Shown here piece after piece: positions 42,467 to 51,844 of a stretch of 64,000 nucleotides of DNA. The DNA is taken from the NCBI RefSeq assembly GCF_030012215.1, contig NZ_JASCXX010000008.1, positions 62,001-126,000 of the forward strand, read 5' to 3'. Every line of letters begins with the position of its first letter. Within the stretch, counting starts at the first letter, position 1. The stretch is from Anaerobaca lacustris. GTDB taxonomy: Bacteria; Planctomycetota; Phycisphaerae; Sedimentisphaerales; Anaerobacaceae. The notes beneath the pieces were generated by a model. The model worked only from the letters and a program-made list of their open reading frames with translations, was not told the origin of the DNA and did no database searches. Position numbers and translations under genes: made by a program.

Positions 42467-42502
42467 TCTCCCCAGCCCGTGGAGACATGGTGAGTGGTGT
42501 TG

Positions 42503-43498
42503 ATGCGATTGCTGATCATTACAAACAACCCGCGCCACGCCAGTTTCCGGCAGCGGATCGGCATCCACTTGGATCTCCTGCGTGAGGCAGGGATCGCCTG
42601 TGAGGTCGTCAAGCTCCCGGGGGGTCTGGGCGCCCGCCGGGCACTGTTTGCTTCCGCACGGGATTTCGATGGGATTCTGCTCCATCGCAAGATATTGAAC
42701 ACCTGGGACGGCTTCTGGATGCGTCGCTACGGCGGGCGCGTCATCTTTGACTTTGACGACGCGATCATGTACAGCGACCGCAAGCCGGAGCAGGTATCGA
42801 GGATCCGGATGAGGCGATTTGGACGGTCGGCGGCTCTGTCCTGCGCCGTCATTGCCGGCAACCGCTATCTTGCCGACCATGCGAGACGATACAACGCCAA
42901 CGTCCATATCCTGCCGACGGCTCTGGATGTCCGCGCCTACGACAAGAAGTGTCCGCACAGTGGCGACCAAGGCGTGCGGCTCGTTTGGATCGGTAGCGAT
43001 AGTACCCTGAAGTACCTGCACGAACTCCGGCCCGCCCTGGAAGAAATCGGAAAGCGTTTTCCGCACACGATCTTACGCATCGTCTGCAACCGTTTTCTCG
43101 ACCTGGAGGCCATGCCGGTGGAGAAATGCACGTGGTCGACAGAGACCGAAGCGGCCGACCTGATGACGAGCGATATCGGTCTGGCTCCCCTGCCGGACAA
43201 CCGCTTCACTCGGGGCAAGTGTGGATTCAAAATCCTGCAATATCACGCGGCGGGATTGCCCGTCGTAGCCTCGCCCGTTGGCGTCAACGGGGATTTCGTG
43301 CAGAACGGCAAGACCGGCTTCCTCGCCCGCAACCATTCCGAATGGGTCGAAACTCTCGCCATGCTGATCGGTAATCCCGAGATGCGAGGGGCCTTTGGAC
43401 GCTCCGGCCGCAGCGAAGTGGAGCGATTCGATGCCCGGGTCATCGGCAGGGACTTCTGCCGACTCATTACCGAGTCCCTGGAACCCGGAAGCGACTGA
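42503..43498 (+). CDS. GT4 glycosyltransferase
   Basis: Glycosyltransferase of 331 residues from the ATG at 42503; GTG codons at 42494 and 42497 are in frame. Features: LLIITNNPRHASFRQRIGIH at the N-terminus, FDFDDAIMYSDRKPEQV (the DDA segment typical of one GT4 subgroup), LVWIGSDSTLKYLHELRPAL at the nucleotide site and KCGFKILQYHAAGLPVVASP near the C-terminus. It should add a sugar to LPS or another envelope glycan. It lies 36 nt after the kinase-like gene. Confidence 0.88.
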   Translation: MRLLIITNNPRHASFRQRIGIHLDLLREAGIACEVVKLPGGLGARRALFASARDFDGILLHRKILNTWDGFWMRRYGGRVIFDFDDAIMYSDRKPEQVSRIRMRRFGRSAALSCAVIAGNRYLADHARRYNANVHILPTALDVRAYDKKCPHSGDQGVRLVWIGSDSTLKYLHELRPALEEIGKRFPHTILRIVCNRFLDLEAMPVEKCTWSTETEAADLMTSDIGLAPLPDNRFTRGKCGFKILQYHAAGLPVVASPVGVNGDFVQNGKTGFLARNHSEWVETLAMLIGNPEMRGAFGRSGRSEVERFDARVIGRDFCRLITESLEPGSD

Positions 43499-43522
43499 GT
43501 GGCACGTTGATCGAAAGGAACT

Positions 43523-44140
43523 ATGGAGCCGCAATTCAAAATCGATCTCGCAACGGTTCTGGGCGCCGCCAGCCCCACAATCATCGAACTGGGCTGCGGG
43601 GGAAGGAAGACACGCGGACGGATCGGCGTGGACCGCGTGGATCTGCCGACGGTGGATATCGTAACGGATATCGAGAACGGGTTGCCCTTTCTTCCGAATC
43701 GCTCCGTCGATGAGATCCATTGCCGAAGTGTCCTCGAACACATCGAGAACTTCGAGTTTCTGTTCACGGAAATGATTCGGGTGCTGAAAGACGATGGGCG
43801 AGCCCATATCTTCGTGCCCCATTTCTCGAATCCCTACTACTACTCCGACTACACGCACAAGAGACCCTTCGGCCTGTATACGTTCTACTACTTCACAGAT
43901 CAGGAGCGCCAGCCTCGTCGAAAGGTCCCCTCCTTCTACACGGACGTACGGATCGAGATTCTGTCTCTGAAGTTGAAGTTTCGCTCGCCCGTCCGCCTCT
44001 TCCACTATCCGCGAAAACTGTTGGGTGCACTCGTGAATCTGCACCCGGCCTTGCAGGAATTCTACGAAGCCGGGCTCTGCTATCTGGCGCCCTGCGACGG
44101 TATCGAGGTGATACTCAGACCCGACAGATCGCGGAGATAA
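43523..44140 (+). CDS. SAM-dependent methyltransferase, type 11-like
   Basis: Methyltransferase-like protein of 205 residues. IIELGCGGRKTRGRIGVDRVD is motif I with the acidic residue on strand 2; DEIHCRSVLEHIENFEFLF and MIRVLKDDGRAHIFVPHFSN follow as motifs post-II and III. Proteins of this type often sit in glycan clusters. AAAGGAACT precedes the ATG. The last 61 nt overlap the 3' end of the convergent kinase gene. Confidence 0.85.
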   Translation: MEPQFKIDLATVLGAASPTIIELGCGGRKTRGRIGVDRVDLPTVDIVTDIENGLPFLPNRSVDEIHCRSVLEHIENFEFLFTEMIRVLKDDGRAHIFVPHFSNPYYYSDYTHKRPFGLYTFYYFTDQERQPRRKVPSFYTDVRIEILSLKLKFRSPVRLFHYPRKLLGALVNLHPALQEFYEAGLCYLAPCDGIEVILRPDRSRR

Positions 44141-45477
44141 CGGTCGACGTCCCGCTGATATCGGTGTCGCCACAGGTGCCCGGTGCCGCCGACCCGCATG
44201 GCATCCAGGTCCATCAAGACGATCTGGTCGCCGTTGAAGAGGATGTTCGGGTGTTTCATGTCCCCATGGCTGATGCCGTGGTCCGCCATCCGCTGCAACA
44301 GGGAGACGACCTGCTCGTGAACCTGGTGCTTCTGCGCGCTGGAGGCCTGCTCGCTCTGAAAGACGCTGGACACCGGAGTTCCGGGGACGAAGTGCATCAC
44401 AAAATAGGATTGCCATAGCAAGAGCCCCCGCCATTCGTCGATGTAGCCGATCGGTCCGGCGGTCGGAATCCGCAGAAGACGGAGCCGGGTGGCGTTGAGC
44501 CAGCTTCGTCGGGCGCGGGAGCCCTTGAGGGTGTGGCGGAGCGAATGCCAGAAGCCTTTGTGGTTGTATCGTTTGACCACCACGTCCTGTCCATTCCAGA
44601 CGATGCGGCTGACAAAACAGGTGTTGCCGTTCTTCAGGATCTGTCCCGCCTGCATCCGCTCGTCGAGGCTCTGGACAAGCACGCCGGCCGAGCCCTCTTC
44701 GAAACACTGCCGATCCAACACCCCCCGGTATCCCTTGGTCGCGATGCGCACGTGCGCACTGCTGGTCCGCAGGCACTTCTTGAGTTGCCTCTTGATCCCT
44801 CCTCGCCTGATTCGCGGGATCAGCCGGCGAAGTCCGGCACTGTCCCGGCTATCCCACTGCCAATGTCGCTCGGCAGCGTACACGCCGGCGAGCATGTCGA
44901 GTCCTGCTGCGTTCTTGCTCGGCACGTAGGCCAGGAGGTGGGCCAGATACTTCATGCTGATCCGCCGTCCCAGAGGACGTCTTTGAAACCGCATCTGGGC
45001 GACATCCAGTGCATAAACCGTGTCGCCGGCGAGCATGAAGTTGTTCAGATGCACGTCGGCCTGGACGACTCCTTTGGCGTGCTGCCGGCCCAGCTCGGCC
45101 GTAACCGCACGAAGCACCGCCAGCTTCTGCTCGGCCGTCTCTGCCTGGGTCCACAGCTCATGGCCCGTGCGACCGCCCTGAATCCACTCAGTCACCACCG
45201 CCCATCGGCCATCGTCGGTGCGTCCCGAGAAGAGCAGAACCGGCGCCTGGATGTTCCGTTCGGCCAGTCGGCGCAGACCGCGCCGCTCGCGCCACTGATG
45301 GAGCCGGGCTTTGACCGCGTGACAGAACACTTTGGCGACAACGTGGCGACCGTTCCACGAGGCATCGAAAACCTCGCGCTTGCCCGGCACGGTCCGCAAC
45401 GCACGCCGGATCACGACCTCCTGGGCAGATTCCGAATGCCCCGGAAGGACCCAAATTGACCGACTCGATTCGCTCAT
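44080..45477 (-). CDS. Tandem LPS-kinase-like protein (two kinase domains)
   Basis: Protein of 465 residues (470 if translation begins at GTG 45492) with two WaaP/Kdo-kinase-like domains. N-terminal domain, about 1-235: VVAKVFCHAVKARLHQW and catalytic loop KGVVQADVHLNNFML, where the usual HxD is QAD, with metal residues LDVAQ. C-terminal domain, about 250-465: VVVKRYNHKGFWHSL and HGISHGDMKHPNILFNGDQIVL, a complete catalytic loop, with LMDLDAMR. The second domain is more likely the active one. It is transcribed against the LPS operon and its 3' end overlaps the methyltransferase gene by 61 nt. Substrate unknown. Confidence 0.82.
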   Translation of the reverse strand: MSESSRSIWVLPGHSESAQEVVIRRALRTVPGKREVFDASWNGRHVVAKVFCHAVKARLHQWRERRGLRRLAERNIQAPVLLFSGRTDDGRWAVVTEWIQGGRTGHELWTQAETAEQKLAVLRAVTAELGRQHAKGVVQADVHLNNFMLAGDTVYALDVAQMRFQRRPLGRRISMKYLAHLLAYVPSKNAAGLDMLAGVYAAERHWQWDSRDSAGLRRLIPRIRRGGIKRQLKKCLRTSSAHVRIATKGYRGVLDRQCFEEGSAGVLVQSLDERMQAGQILKNGNTCFVSRIVWNGQDVVVKRYNHKGFWHSLRHTLKGSRARRSWLNATRLRLLRIPTAGPIGYIDEWRGLLLWQSYFVMHFVPGTPVSSVFQSEQASSAQKHQVHEQVVSLLQRMADHGISHGDMKHPNILFNGDQIVLMDLDAMRVGGTGHLWRHRYQRDVDRYLRDLSGLSITSIPSQGAR

Positions 45478-45556
45478 ATCTATCGACGGCACTTCGCCGC
45501 CAAGGCTATTTCATTGGTTTCCACCTGTCCGGCGGCGCTACCCTCGCCCCCAACAC

Positions 45557-45576
45557 TGCGATGTCCTGACATCGCA
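45557..45576. promoter_or_regulatory. 20-bp near-perfect palindrome
   Basis: TGCGATGTCCTGACATCGCA: two perfect 9-bp arms around a CT centre, in the divergent region between the tandem kinase (45477) and the Gfo/Idh/MocA gene (45747). It looks like a dimeric transcription-factor operator. Confidence 0.55.
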
Positions 45577-45668
45577 CCATGATACCCGCCATTGAGACGC
45601 CCTGCCAGCAATTCCTGACGGCGCATCGCCGGAGGGGGTTGAGGCTGGTCGCAAGGACCGGATGCCGC

Positions 45669-45674
45669 TATAAT
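45669..45674 (+). promoter_or_regulatory. Consensus -10 box
   Basis: TATAAT, 73 nt before the Gfo/Idh/MocA start. No convincing -35 hexamer is placed 16-18 nt upstream, which would fit an activator-dependent promoter. Confidence 0.4.
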
Positions 45675-45746
45675 CCAGGTGTCCGGGCCGATCCCGACGT
45701 GGATCGCGAAAGAAGACGACACCGAGAAACAGGATCGAGACCGTCA

Positions 45747-47117
45747 ATGGACAAGCCACGCACTCGCCGTCAGTTCCTCAAGGCCGCGGCTGGCCTCGGG
45801 GCCGCGTTCGGATTGCCAACCTTCGTACCGGGCCGCGCGCTGGGCGCTGGCGGCGCGACGCCGCCGAGCGAGAAGATCGTCATGGGCTGCATCGGCGTCG
45901 GCAGCATGGGCGGCGGCCATCTGCGGGCCTTTCTGGGCCGGGAGGAGGTACGAGTCGTCGCGGCGTGCGACCTTCGCGAGGCCTTTCGTCAGCGAGCCAA
46001 GCGGCAGATCGACGAGAAGTATGCAAGCCGGGACGCCACGACCTATCACGATTTCCGCGAGCTGCTGGCTCGGGCGGACATCGACGCGGTCTGCATCGCG
46101 ACGCCGGACCATTGGCACGCCCTGATCGGCATCGAGGCCGCCCGAAACGGCAAGGACATGTACCTGGAGAAGCCGGCCGACGTCCACGTCACGGCCGCGA
46201 AGGCCCTGCGCCAGGCAGTGAACGACTACGGCGTGGTCTTTCAGTTCGGCACGCAGCAGCGTTCCGATCGCGACTTCCGCTTCGGATGCGAGCTGGTCCG
46301 CAACGGCCACATCGGCACGTTGCAGACCATCGTCGTCGGCTCCGTGCCGGGCCTGTCATTGCCCAATCAACCAACCCAGCCTGTGCCCGACCCACGGCAG
46401 TTCGATTACGATATGTGGCTGGGCCCGGCGCCGTGGGCGCCGTATTCGTTCGAGCGCGCCGCCTCACGAGCCGAAGGCAGCGTCGGCTACTGGATGCATA
46501 TCCACGACTACGGCCTGGGCTGTCTCAGCGGCGCGTGGGGCATTCACCACATCGACATCGCCCAATGGGGCAACGGCACCGACGACACCGGCCCGCTGGA
46601 GATCGAAGGCACCGGTGTGATCCCCGCCGATGGGCTCTGCGACACGCCGATGACCTGGCGGGTCGAGCATCTTTACGCCAACGGCGTGCGGATGATTCAT
46701 ATGGATTCGCGGCACACGGCCGCCGAGTTCCCCCAATTCGTCGAGGCAGCGGCGTCGCTGCAAATCCCCGGCTGCGGCATCCTCTTCATCGGCTCCGACG
46801 GCTGGGTCATCGTCTCGCGAGGCGGGATCGACGCCAGACCCAAAACGCTCTTGCAGGAGACGTTCGACTCCAACGCGGTTCGGTTGCCCGCAAGCAACGA
46901 CCACAAGCGGGATTTCCTGGAATGCGTGCGAACGCGGGGCAGGACGGTCAGTCCGATCGAGGCCGCCGTCCGGTCGGACACGATCTGCCACCTCGACGAC
47001 ATCGCGATCCGCCTCGGACGCAAGCTGCAGTGGGACCCTCAGGCCGAATCGTTCATTGGAGACGACGCCGCCGATCGCATGCTCTGCCGGCCCATGCGCA
47101 GCCCCTGGACGCTCTGA
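45747..47117 (+). CDS. Gfo/Idh/MocA family oxidoreductase with Tat signal
   Basis: Exported NAD(P)-dependent dehydrogenase, 456 residues from the ATG at 45747. The leader MDKPRTRRQFLKAAAGLGAA has the twin-arginine motif. Rossmann motif MGCIGVGSMGGGHLRAF; the family lysine motif is MYLEKPADVHVTAAKAL. C-terminal landmarks are FQFGTQQRSDRDFRFGCEL and MHIHDYGLGCLSGAWGIHHID (split as MHIHDYGLGC and GAWGIHHID). It is diverged from the two at 16.4-19.2 kb and belongs to a group abundant in planctomycetes. Substrate unknown. The debranching-enzyme gene converges 4 nt after its stop. Confidence 0.93.
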   Translation: MDKPRTRRQFLKAAAGLGAAFGLPTFVPGRALGAGGATPPSEKIVMGCIGVGSMGGGHLRAFLGREEVRVVAACDLREAFRQRAKRQIDEKYASRDATTYHDFRELLARADIDAVCIATPDHWHALIGIEAARNGKDMYLEKPADVHVTAAKALRQAVNDYGVVFQFGTQQRSDRDFRFGCELVRNGHIGTLQTIVVGSVPGLSLPNQPTQPVPDPRQFDYDMWLGPAPWAPYSFERAASRAEGSVGYWMHIHDYGLGCLSGAWGIHHIDIAQWGNGTDDTGPLEIEGTGVIPADGLCDTPMTWRVEHLYANGVRMIHMDSRHTAAEFPQFVEAAASLQIPGCGILFIGSDGWVIVSRGGIDARPKTLLQETFDSNAVRLPASNDHKRDFLECVRTRGRTVSPIEAAVRSDTICHLDDIAIRLGRKLQWDPQAESFIGDDAADRMLCRPMRSPWTL

Positions 47118-47121
47118 CGCG

Positions 47122-49185
47122 TTAGGGCCGCGCGTGCTTGAGGAGGCGGTGGATTCGCAGCAGCTCGCCGACGCTCCAGGCCTGGGCCCAGCAGCCCTTG
47201 GGCTCCTGCGGGGCATCGCCGTCGAAGATCTCCGCGATGCTGCCGAGACAGCCGTCGGCCGTCACGTGGTTCACAAGCGGCTCGATCATCTCCGTCGCTC
47301 GGTGAACGCTGGCCGGCTTGAAGTCGTTGACCTTCAGATAGGCCTCGACGAAGGGCCCCGTCAGATAGGGCCAGACCGTTCCCTGGTGATACGCCGCGTC
47401 TCGCCTGCGCTGCGGACCCTCATACCGGCCCTGATAGCAGGCGTCGCGGCGGCTCAGCGTGCGAAGTCCATACGGCGTGAGAAGCTCGAACTCCACGGCG
47501 GCGACGATCGCCTTCTGCCGGGCCCCGCTCAACGGCGGACCGTACGGAAGCGAGATCGCAAAGATCTGATTGGGCCGCAGGCTCGCGTCGACCTGCCCGT
47601 CCGGCATGACCGTGTCGTTCAAATACCCCAGCGACTCGTTCCAGAACAGCTCGCCAAAACTGTCGCCGGCCTGCTGAGCCATCTTGGCATACCGTTTCGC
47701 GTCGGACACGAGGTCCATGCGCAGACAGAACTCGTGCAGGTGACACAGGGCGTTGTGCCACAGCGCGTTGACCTCGACGGGCTTGCCCCAGCGGGGCGTG
47801 AACGCGACGCCGTCGTACATGGCATCCATCCAGGTCAACTGCGTGTTGCAGTCGCCGGCGCGGACGAGGCCATCGGCATCGACGTGGATGCCGAACCGCG
47901 TGCCGTTCTGATAGGAGTCGACGATCCAGCGGATCACCGGCAACAGTCTCTGGTGGAAGGTGTCCTTGTCGTCGGTGGCTTCGAGGTATTGAAACGCGGC
48001 GTGGATGAACCACAGCGAGGCATCGACGCTGTTGAAGTGAGCCGGTCCGCTGCGATCATCGAAGCGGTTCGGAATGAGCCCGTCGTCGGCGGCCGCCGCA
48101 AATGTGCACAGCACCGATCGGGCCTCGTCGAATCGCCCCGTCGCGAGCAGCAGGCCGGGCAGCGCGATGAACGTGTCGCGACCCCAGTCGGCAAACCACG
48201 GGTACCCGGCTACAATGCTCGTGCCCTCCACGTCGCCGTAGCGCCGTTTGACGATGAACTGATCGGCCGCCAGGACGAGCCTGCGGTCCGTCGCGTCGGC
48301 CGCCGCTCCGGAGAGAATCTGTCTCTGCCGGTCGGCCAGGCGGTTCTTGATCGTCTCGACGTCCACCTGGACCGACTCCGGCCGATAGCGTTCATCGAGA
48401 CGGGCCCAGAACACGAGCCGCCCATCCTCTTCGACGATGCCCCGGAAGAAGCCCGGCGTCCAGAGGTCCTCGCCCGCCTGCTGGCCTCGCCGTCGGTTGG
48501 CGCGGTACGTGAAGTCGAACCACCACTGCGGATCGCCGTCGAAATCCATGCCCGAACAGCCCATCCGCAGGGCACAGCCGCCCGGCGTATCATGGCGCAC
48601 CACCACGCCCGACTCCAGGCGATCCCATCGCAGCGGCGCGTCGCTGTTCTCTGTGTGGTGGAAATCCCTGAGGCCGACGAACGGACGCACGATGAGTTCC
48701 ACCGGGTCCATGAGGCCGTCGAAGGTGTATTCAACCACGACCGTATCGCTGTGGTCGGCGAGGTAGACGGCCTTGTGCAGCTCGATCGATTCGAATTCGT
48801 AGATGAAGTGCGCCCCGGTATCGCGGCGGAATTGGCGCAGATAGGGACTCGGCGCCAGAACCGGATCGCCGGAGAACTCGAACGTGGACAGATGGAACGT
48901 CTGCGAACCGCAGACGACGATCTCCTGGCAGTTGGACAGAGCCATGACGCGATTGACGGGCGGCGCGAGCGAACCGATCAGCAGGCCGTGATAGCTGCTC
49001 GTGTTGCAGCCAACGATGGTCCCCGCGGCGTAGCTGCCCCGCTCGTTGGTCAGGAGCCATTCGCAGTCCAGCAGGTTCCCGATCTCGCCGTCGATGGCGA
49101 CCCGGACGACTTCCTCGGCGCCGGTCTTCTGTCGTGTCAACACAGCCACTCTCCCGTGAATGGGCAATCCCGATCTCTGAAACAA
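47122..49185 (-). CDS. Glycogen debranching enzyme (amylo-alpha-1,6-glucosidase type)
   Basis: Debranching enzyme of the archaeal/bacterial GDE type, up to 687 residues. The N-terminal domain begins near LLDCEWLLTNERGSYAAGTI, the usual opening of this family; the catalytic six-hairpin domain contains GYPWFADWGRDTFIALPGL (acid region), GDCNTQLTWMDAMYDG and YHQGTVWPYLTGPFVEAYL. It hydrolyses alpha-1,6 branches in glycogen. The longest frame starts at TTG 49185; in-frame GTG codons about 13-15 residues in (near 49149 and 49143), beside GGGAGA, are alternatives. Third gene of the minus-strand glycogen operon, 34 nt after GH57. Confidence 0.94.
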   Translation of the reverse strand: MFQRSGLPIHGRVAVLTRQKTGAEEVVRVAIDGEIGNLLDCEWLLTNERGSYAAGTIVGCNTSSYHGLLIGSLAPPVNRVMALSNCQEIVVCGSQTFHLSTFEFSGDPVLAPSPYLRQFRRDTGAHFIYEFESIELHKAVYLADHSDTVVVEYTFDGLMDPVELIVRPFVGLRDFHHTENSDAPLRWDRLESGVVVRHDTPGGCALRMGCSGMDFDGDPQWWFDFTYRANRRRGQQAGEDLWTPGFFRGIVEEDGRLVFWARLDERYRPESVQVDVETIKNRLADRQRQILSGAAADATDRRLVLAADQFIVKRRYGDVEGTSIVAGYPWFADWGRDTFIALPGLLLATGRFDEARSVLCTFAAAADDGLIPNRFDDRSGPAHFNSVDASLWFIHAAFQYLEATDDKDTFHQRLLPVIRWIVDSYQNGTRFGIHVDADGLVRAGDCNTQLTWMDAMYDGVAFTPRWGKPVEVNALWHNALCHLHEFCLRMDLVSDAKRYAKMAQQAGDSFGELFWNESLGYLNDTVMPDGQVDASLRPNQIFAISLPYGPPLSGARQKAIVAAVEFELLTPYGLRTLSRRDACYQGRYEGPQRRRDAAYHQGTVWPYLTGPFVEAYLKVNDFKPASVHRATEMIEPLVNHVTADGCLGSIAEIFDGDAPQEPKGCWAQAWSVGELLRIHRLLKHARP

Positions 49186-49219
49186 CGGAGGTCTTCGCGC
49201 ACGCGTCCGCCGGACGCCG

Positions 49220-50473
49220 TCAGTTCGTCACCGTGGCGATGGGCGTCGCCACGGCCGCCGACCCCGACGATGGATGCGGCACGGCCTGAATCGCCGGAGC
49301 CGCACAACGCCGCTGAAGATGATCCAGCACGTTCATGAAATTGATGTACGAATCGTACGGCGAATCGTAGGGATTGAAGTACTTGTGGACGTCGCCGTCG
49401 GCGAAGTACTTCGTGCACATGTAATAGAAATGATCTGAAACCTGGAGACGGCGCCAGTCGGAGAGGACCTGCTCGTCGTTGGCCCGCTTGATCTTCTTCT
49501 CAAGGCGATACAGCTCGTGGATGGCGTTGGACTGCATCGGATTGCCCAGCCAGGCCGAAAGGTCGCGCTCTGTATCAGCCCAACTGATCATGTGCCGCAC
49601 GTCCACTTCACCGACCGCATCGTAGGCGGCGGCCACCTCACTGGGGGTCTTGAAGTTGTTGTCCGGGTTCCTGAGGATTTCCTCGGGAAGGTGCCGCACG
49701 AAGTCGAAGATGCCCGTGTCTTCCCACTGGTGCTCGCCCAGGGTCTCGTAGTCCATGAACAGATTGACCACGTGGCCGTTGCCGTTGACGGCGTTGACCC
49801 ACTGGCTAAACTTCGAGGCCGTCAGGGGCCATTCGACCCAATGACGGTTGGAGAACCGGAAGGCGATATCGTCGCTGAGCGAGTAATTCTTCAGCAGCAA
49901 CTTGAGGTGCTTGCATCCTGTCGGGCGGTAGAGGAAGTTCGGGCTGCGGTAGCCGAGGATGTGATCGGCGCCCTCGGTGATGACGGCGTCGAAGCACCCC
50001 ATCGCCTCGATCAGAAGGGCCAGCTCGTTGTTGTAGATCAGTTCGGTGTTGCGGAACACTTTGGGCTTCTGCCCGAACAGGTCTTCGATCGTCTCGGCGT
50101 GTTTGCGGACCTGCTCGACGAACTCCTGCCGGGAATAGAGGAAGCTCAGGCTGTGGTAGTAGGTCTCCGCCAGGAACTCGACGCACCCGGTGCGGGCCAG
50201 TGCGTGAAAGGTGCTGAGGACTTCCGGGCTGTACATCTGGAGCTGCTCCAGCAGGATGCCGGTAAGACTGTAGGCGACCTTGAAGCGGCCCTGGTGCTTG
50301 TCGATGAGCTTCAGAAGGAGTCGGTTGGCCGGAAGATAGCACTTGTTGGCGACTTTGCGGCAGATCGCGGCGTTCTTGTGGTCATCGAAGTACCGCTGAT
50401 CGTTGTCGAAGACCGTGTAATGACGCAGCCGCATCGGCTGGTGGACCTGGAAGTAGAAGCAAACCGAAGGCAT
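49220..50473 (-). CDS. Glycoside hydrolase family 57 protein
   Basis: GH57 alpha-amylase/branching-type enzyme, 417 residues, cytoplasmic. VCFYFQVHQPMRLRHY is the first conserved region (HQP), VFRNTELIYNNELALLIEAM has the likely Glu nucleophile, and VVNLFMDYETLGEHQW carries the acid/base Asp. It acts on alpha-glucans such as glycogen or maltodextrin. A short tail rich in Ala, Pro and Ser follows the domain. AGGA site upstream of the ATG. It is placed between a glycogen-synthase-like transferase and the debranching enzyme, all on the minus strand. Confidence 0.93.
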   Translation of the reverse strand: MPSVCFYFQVHQPMRLRHYTVFDNDQRYFDDHKNAAICRKVANKCYLPANRLLLKLIDKHQGRFKVAYSLTGILLEQLQMYSPEVLSTFHALARTGCVEFLAETYYHSLSFLYSRQEFVEQVRKHAETIEDLFGQKPKVFRNTELIYNNELALLIEAMGCFDAVITEGADHILGYRSPNFLYRPTGCKHLKLLLKNYSLSDDIAFRFSNRHWVEWPLTASKFSQWVNAVNGNGHVVNLFMDYETLGEHQWEDTGIFDFVRHLPEEILRNPDNNFKTPSEVAAAYDAVGEVDVRHMISWADTERDLSAWLGNPMQSNAIHELYRLEKKIKRANDEQVLSDWRRLQVSDHFYYMCTKYFADGDVHKYFNPYDSPYDSYINFMNVLDHLQRRCAAPAIQAVPHPSSGSAAVATPIATVTN

Positions 50474-50527
50474 ACCGATCCAATCCTTTTCTCAACTGCC
50501 GCCCTTCCCTGGGCGGAATCCCTTTCG

Positions 50528-51844
50528 TCAGACCGCCACGAGCAGTTGCTCGTAGATGGCGGCGCACTGTCCGGCCGCGTCCTTCCACCTCAGCTTGCGG
50601 ACCTCGAAATTGCCGTGATTGCGAAGCGTCATCCGCAGAGGCGAATAGCGCAGCACCGCCACGATCTTGTTGGCCATCTCGTTGACGTCCCAGAAATCGA
50701 CCTTCAGAGCGTGGCGCAGGACTTCCGAGACGCCACTCTGTTTGCTGATGATCACGGGCACGTCGTTGTCCAGGGCCTCCAGCGGCGCAATGCCGAACGG
50801 CTCCGAGACCGACGGCATGACGTACAGATCCGCCATCTGGTAGATTTTTCGGACGTCGTCGCCTCGCAGGAATCCCGTGAACAACACTTTCTGTCCGATC
50901 CCGAGTTGCGCCGCCAACTCGATGGAGCGGTACATCAGATCGCCCGATCCGGCCATGACGAACTTGACGTTGTCCATGGCCTCGAGCACCTTCTTGGCGG
51001 CGTGCAGGAAATACTCCGGGCCCTTCTGCATGGTGATCCGGCCCAGAAACAGGACCAGCTTCTCGTCGCGTTTGATGCTCGTCGGGCCCACCGACCAGGC
51101 GCCGTTGCGTTCGACGCCGTTGTAGACCACATCGACCTTCTCCGGCGCGATCCCGTATCGGCTGATCACGAGACTCCGTGTGAAATGGCTGACCGTAATG
51201 ACCTTGTCGGCCCGCTCCATGCCCTCCCGTTCGATGTCGTAGACGACCTGGTTGACGTGCTCGCCGGAGCGGTCGAACTCGGTCGAATGCACGTGGACGA
51301 CCAGGGGCCTGCCCGTCACCGCCGCCACCGCCACGCCGGCCGGATAGGTCATCCAGTCGTGGGCGTGGACCACGTCGAATTGCTCCTCTCGAGCCAGCCG
51401 GACCGCCATCGTGGCATACCGGCGGATCTCGCTGTACATGTCGCCGCTGTAGTCGCCGGCGTGGAAGTCGTCCTCGGCCTTGCCCTGCTCGATCATTTCC
51501 CGTCGCAATCGCAGGCTTTCCTCTACTCGTTCGTCGTAATTCTCCGGATTGGCATACGCCTGCAACGGCGACGCGATCGTCCTGAAGATCACGTTCGACA
51601 GGGTGTCCTCGACGTCGGTGACCGAAGCGGCGCTCCGGCGGGAACGTGGCGACAGGAGCTTGACGTGCGTCACATACTCACTCTCGACCGTCTTCGGGAG
51701 CACGAAGGTGACCTTCACGCCGAGTTGGTCCATCGCCCGCGTCAGACCGTAGCAGGCCGTTCCCAGCCCCCCACTGATGAAAGGCGGGAACTCCCAACCC
51801 AGCATGAACACCCGAATGTGCCCCCCCTCAGCATTCCGTCCCAT
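50528..51844 (-). CDS. GT4 glycosyltransferase, glycogen-synthase-like
   Basis: Retaining GT-B transferase of 438 residues. The N-terminal VFMLGWEFPPFISGGLGTACYG is the GlgA-like Lys-x-Gly-Gly-variant acceptor loop (here ISGGLG), and the C-terminal half has LVLFLGRITMQKGPEYFLHA and MPSVSEPFGIAPLEALDNDVP with the E-x7-E donor motif. It probably elongates alpha-1,4-glucan with a nucleotide-glucose. First gene of a glycogen operon followed by GH57 (54 nt) and the debranching enzyme. GAGG site before the ATG. An alternative is a sugar transferase of another polymer, but the neighbours favour glycogen. Confidence 0.9.
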   Translation of the reverse strand: MGRNAEGGHIRVFMLGWEFPPFISGGLGTACYGLTRAMDQLGVKVTFVLPKTVESEYVTHVKLLSPRSRRSAASVTDVEDTLSNVIFRTIASPLQAYANPENYDERVEESLRLRREMIEQGKAEDDFHAGDYSGDMYSEIRRYATMAVRLAREEQFDVVHAHDWMTYPAGVAVAAVTGRPLVVHVHSTEFDRSGEHVNQVVYDIEREGMERADKVITVSHFTRSLVISRYGIAPEKVDVVYNGVERNGAWSVGPTSIKRDEKLVLFLGRITMQKGPEYFLHAAKKVLEAMDNVKFVMAGSGDLMYRSIELAAQLGIGQKVLFTGFLRGDDVRKIYQMADLYVMPSVSEPFGIAPLEALDNDVPVIISKQSGVSEVLRHALKVDFWDVNEMANKIVAVLRYSPLRMTLRNHGNFEVRKLRWKDAAGQCAAIYEQLLVAV

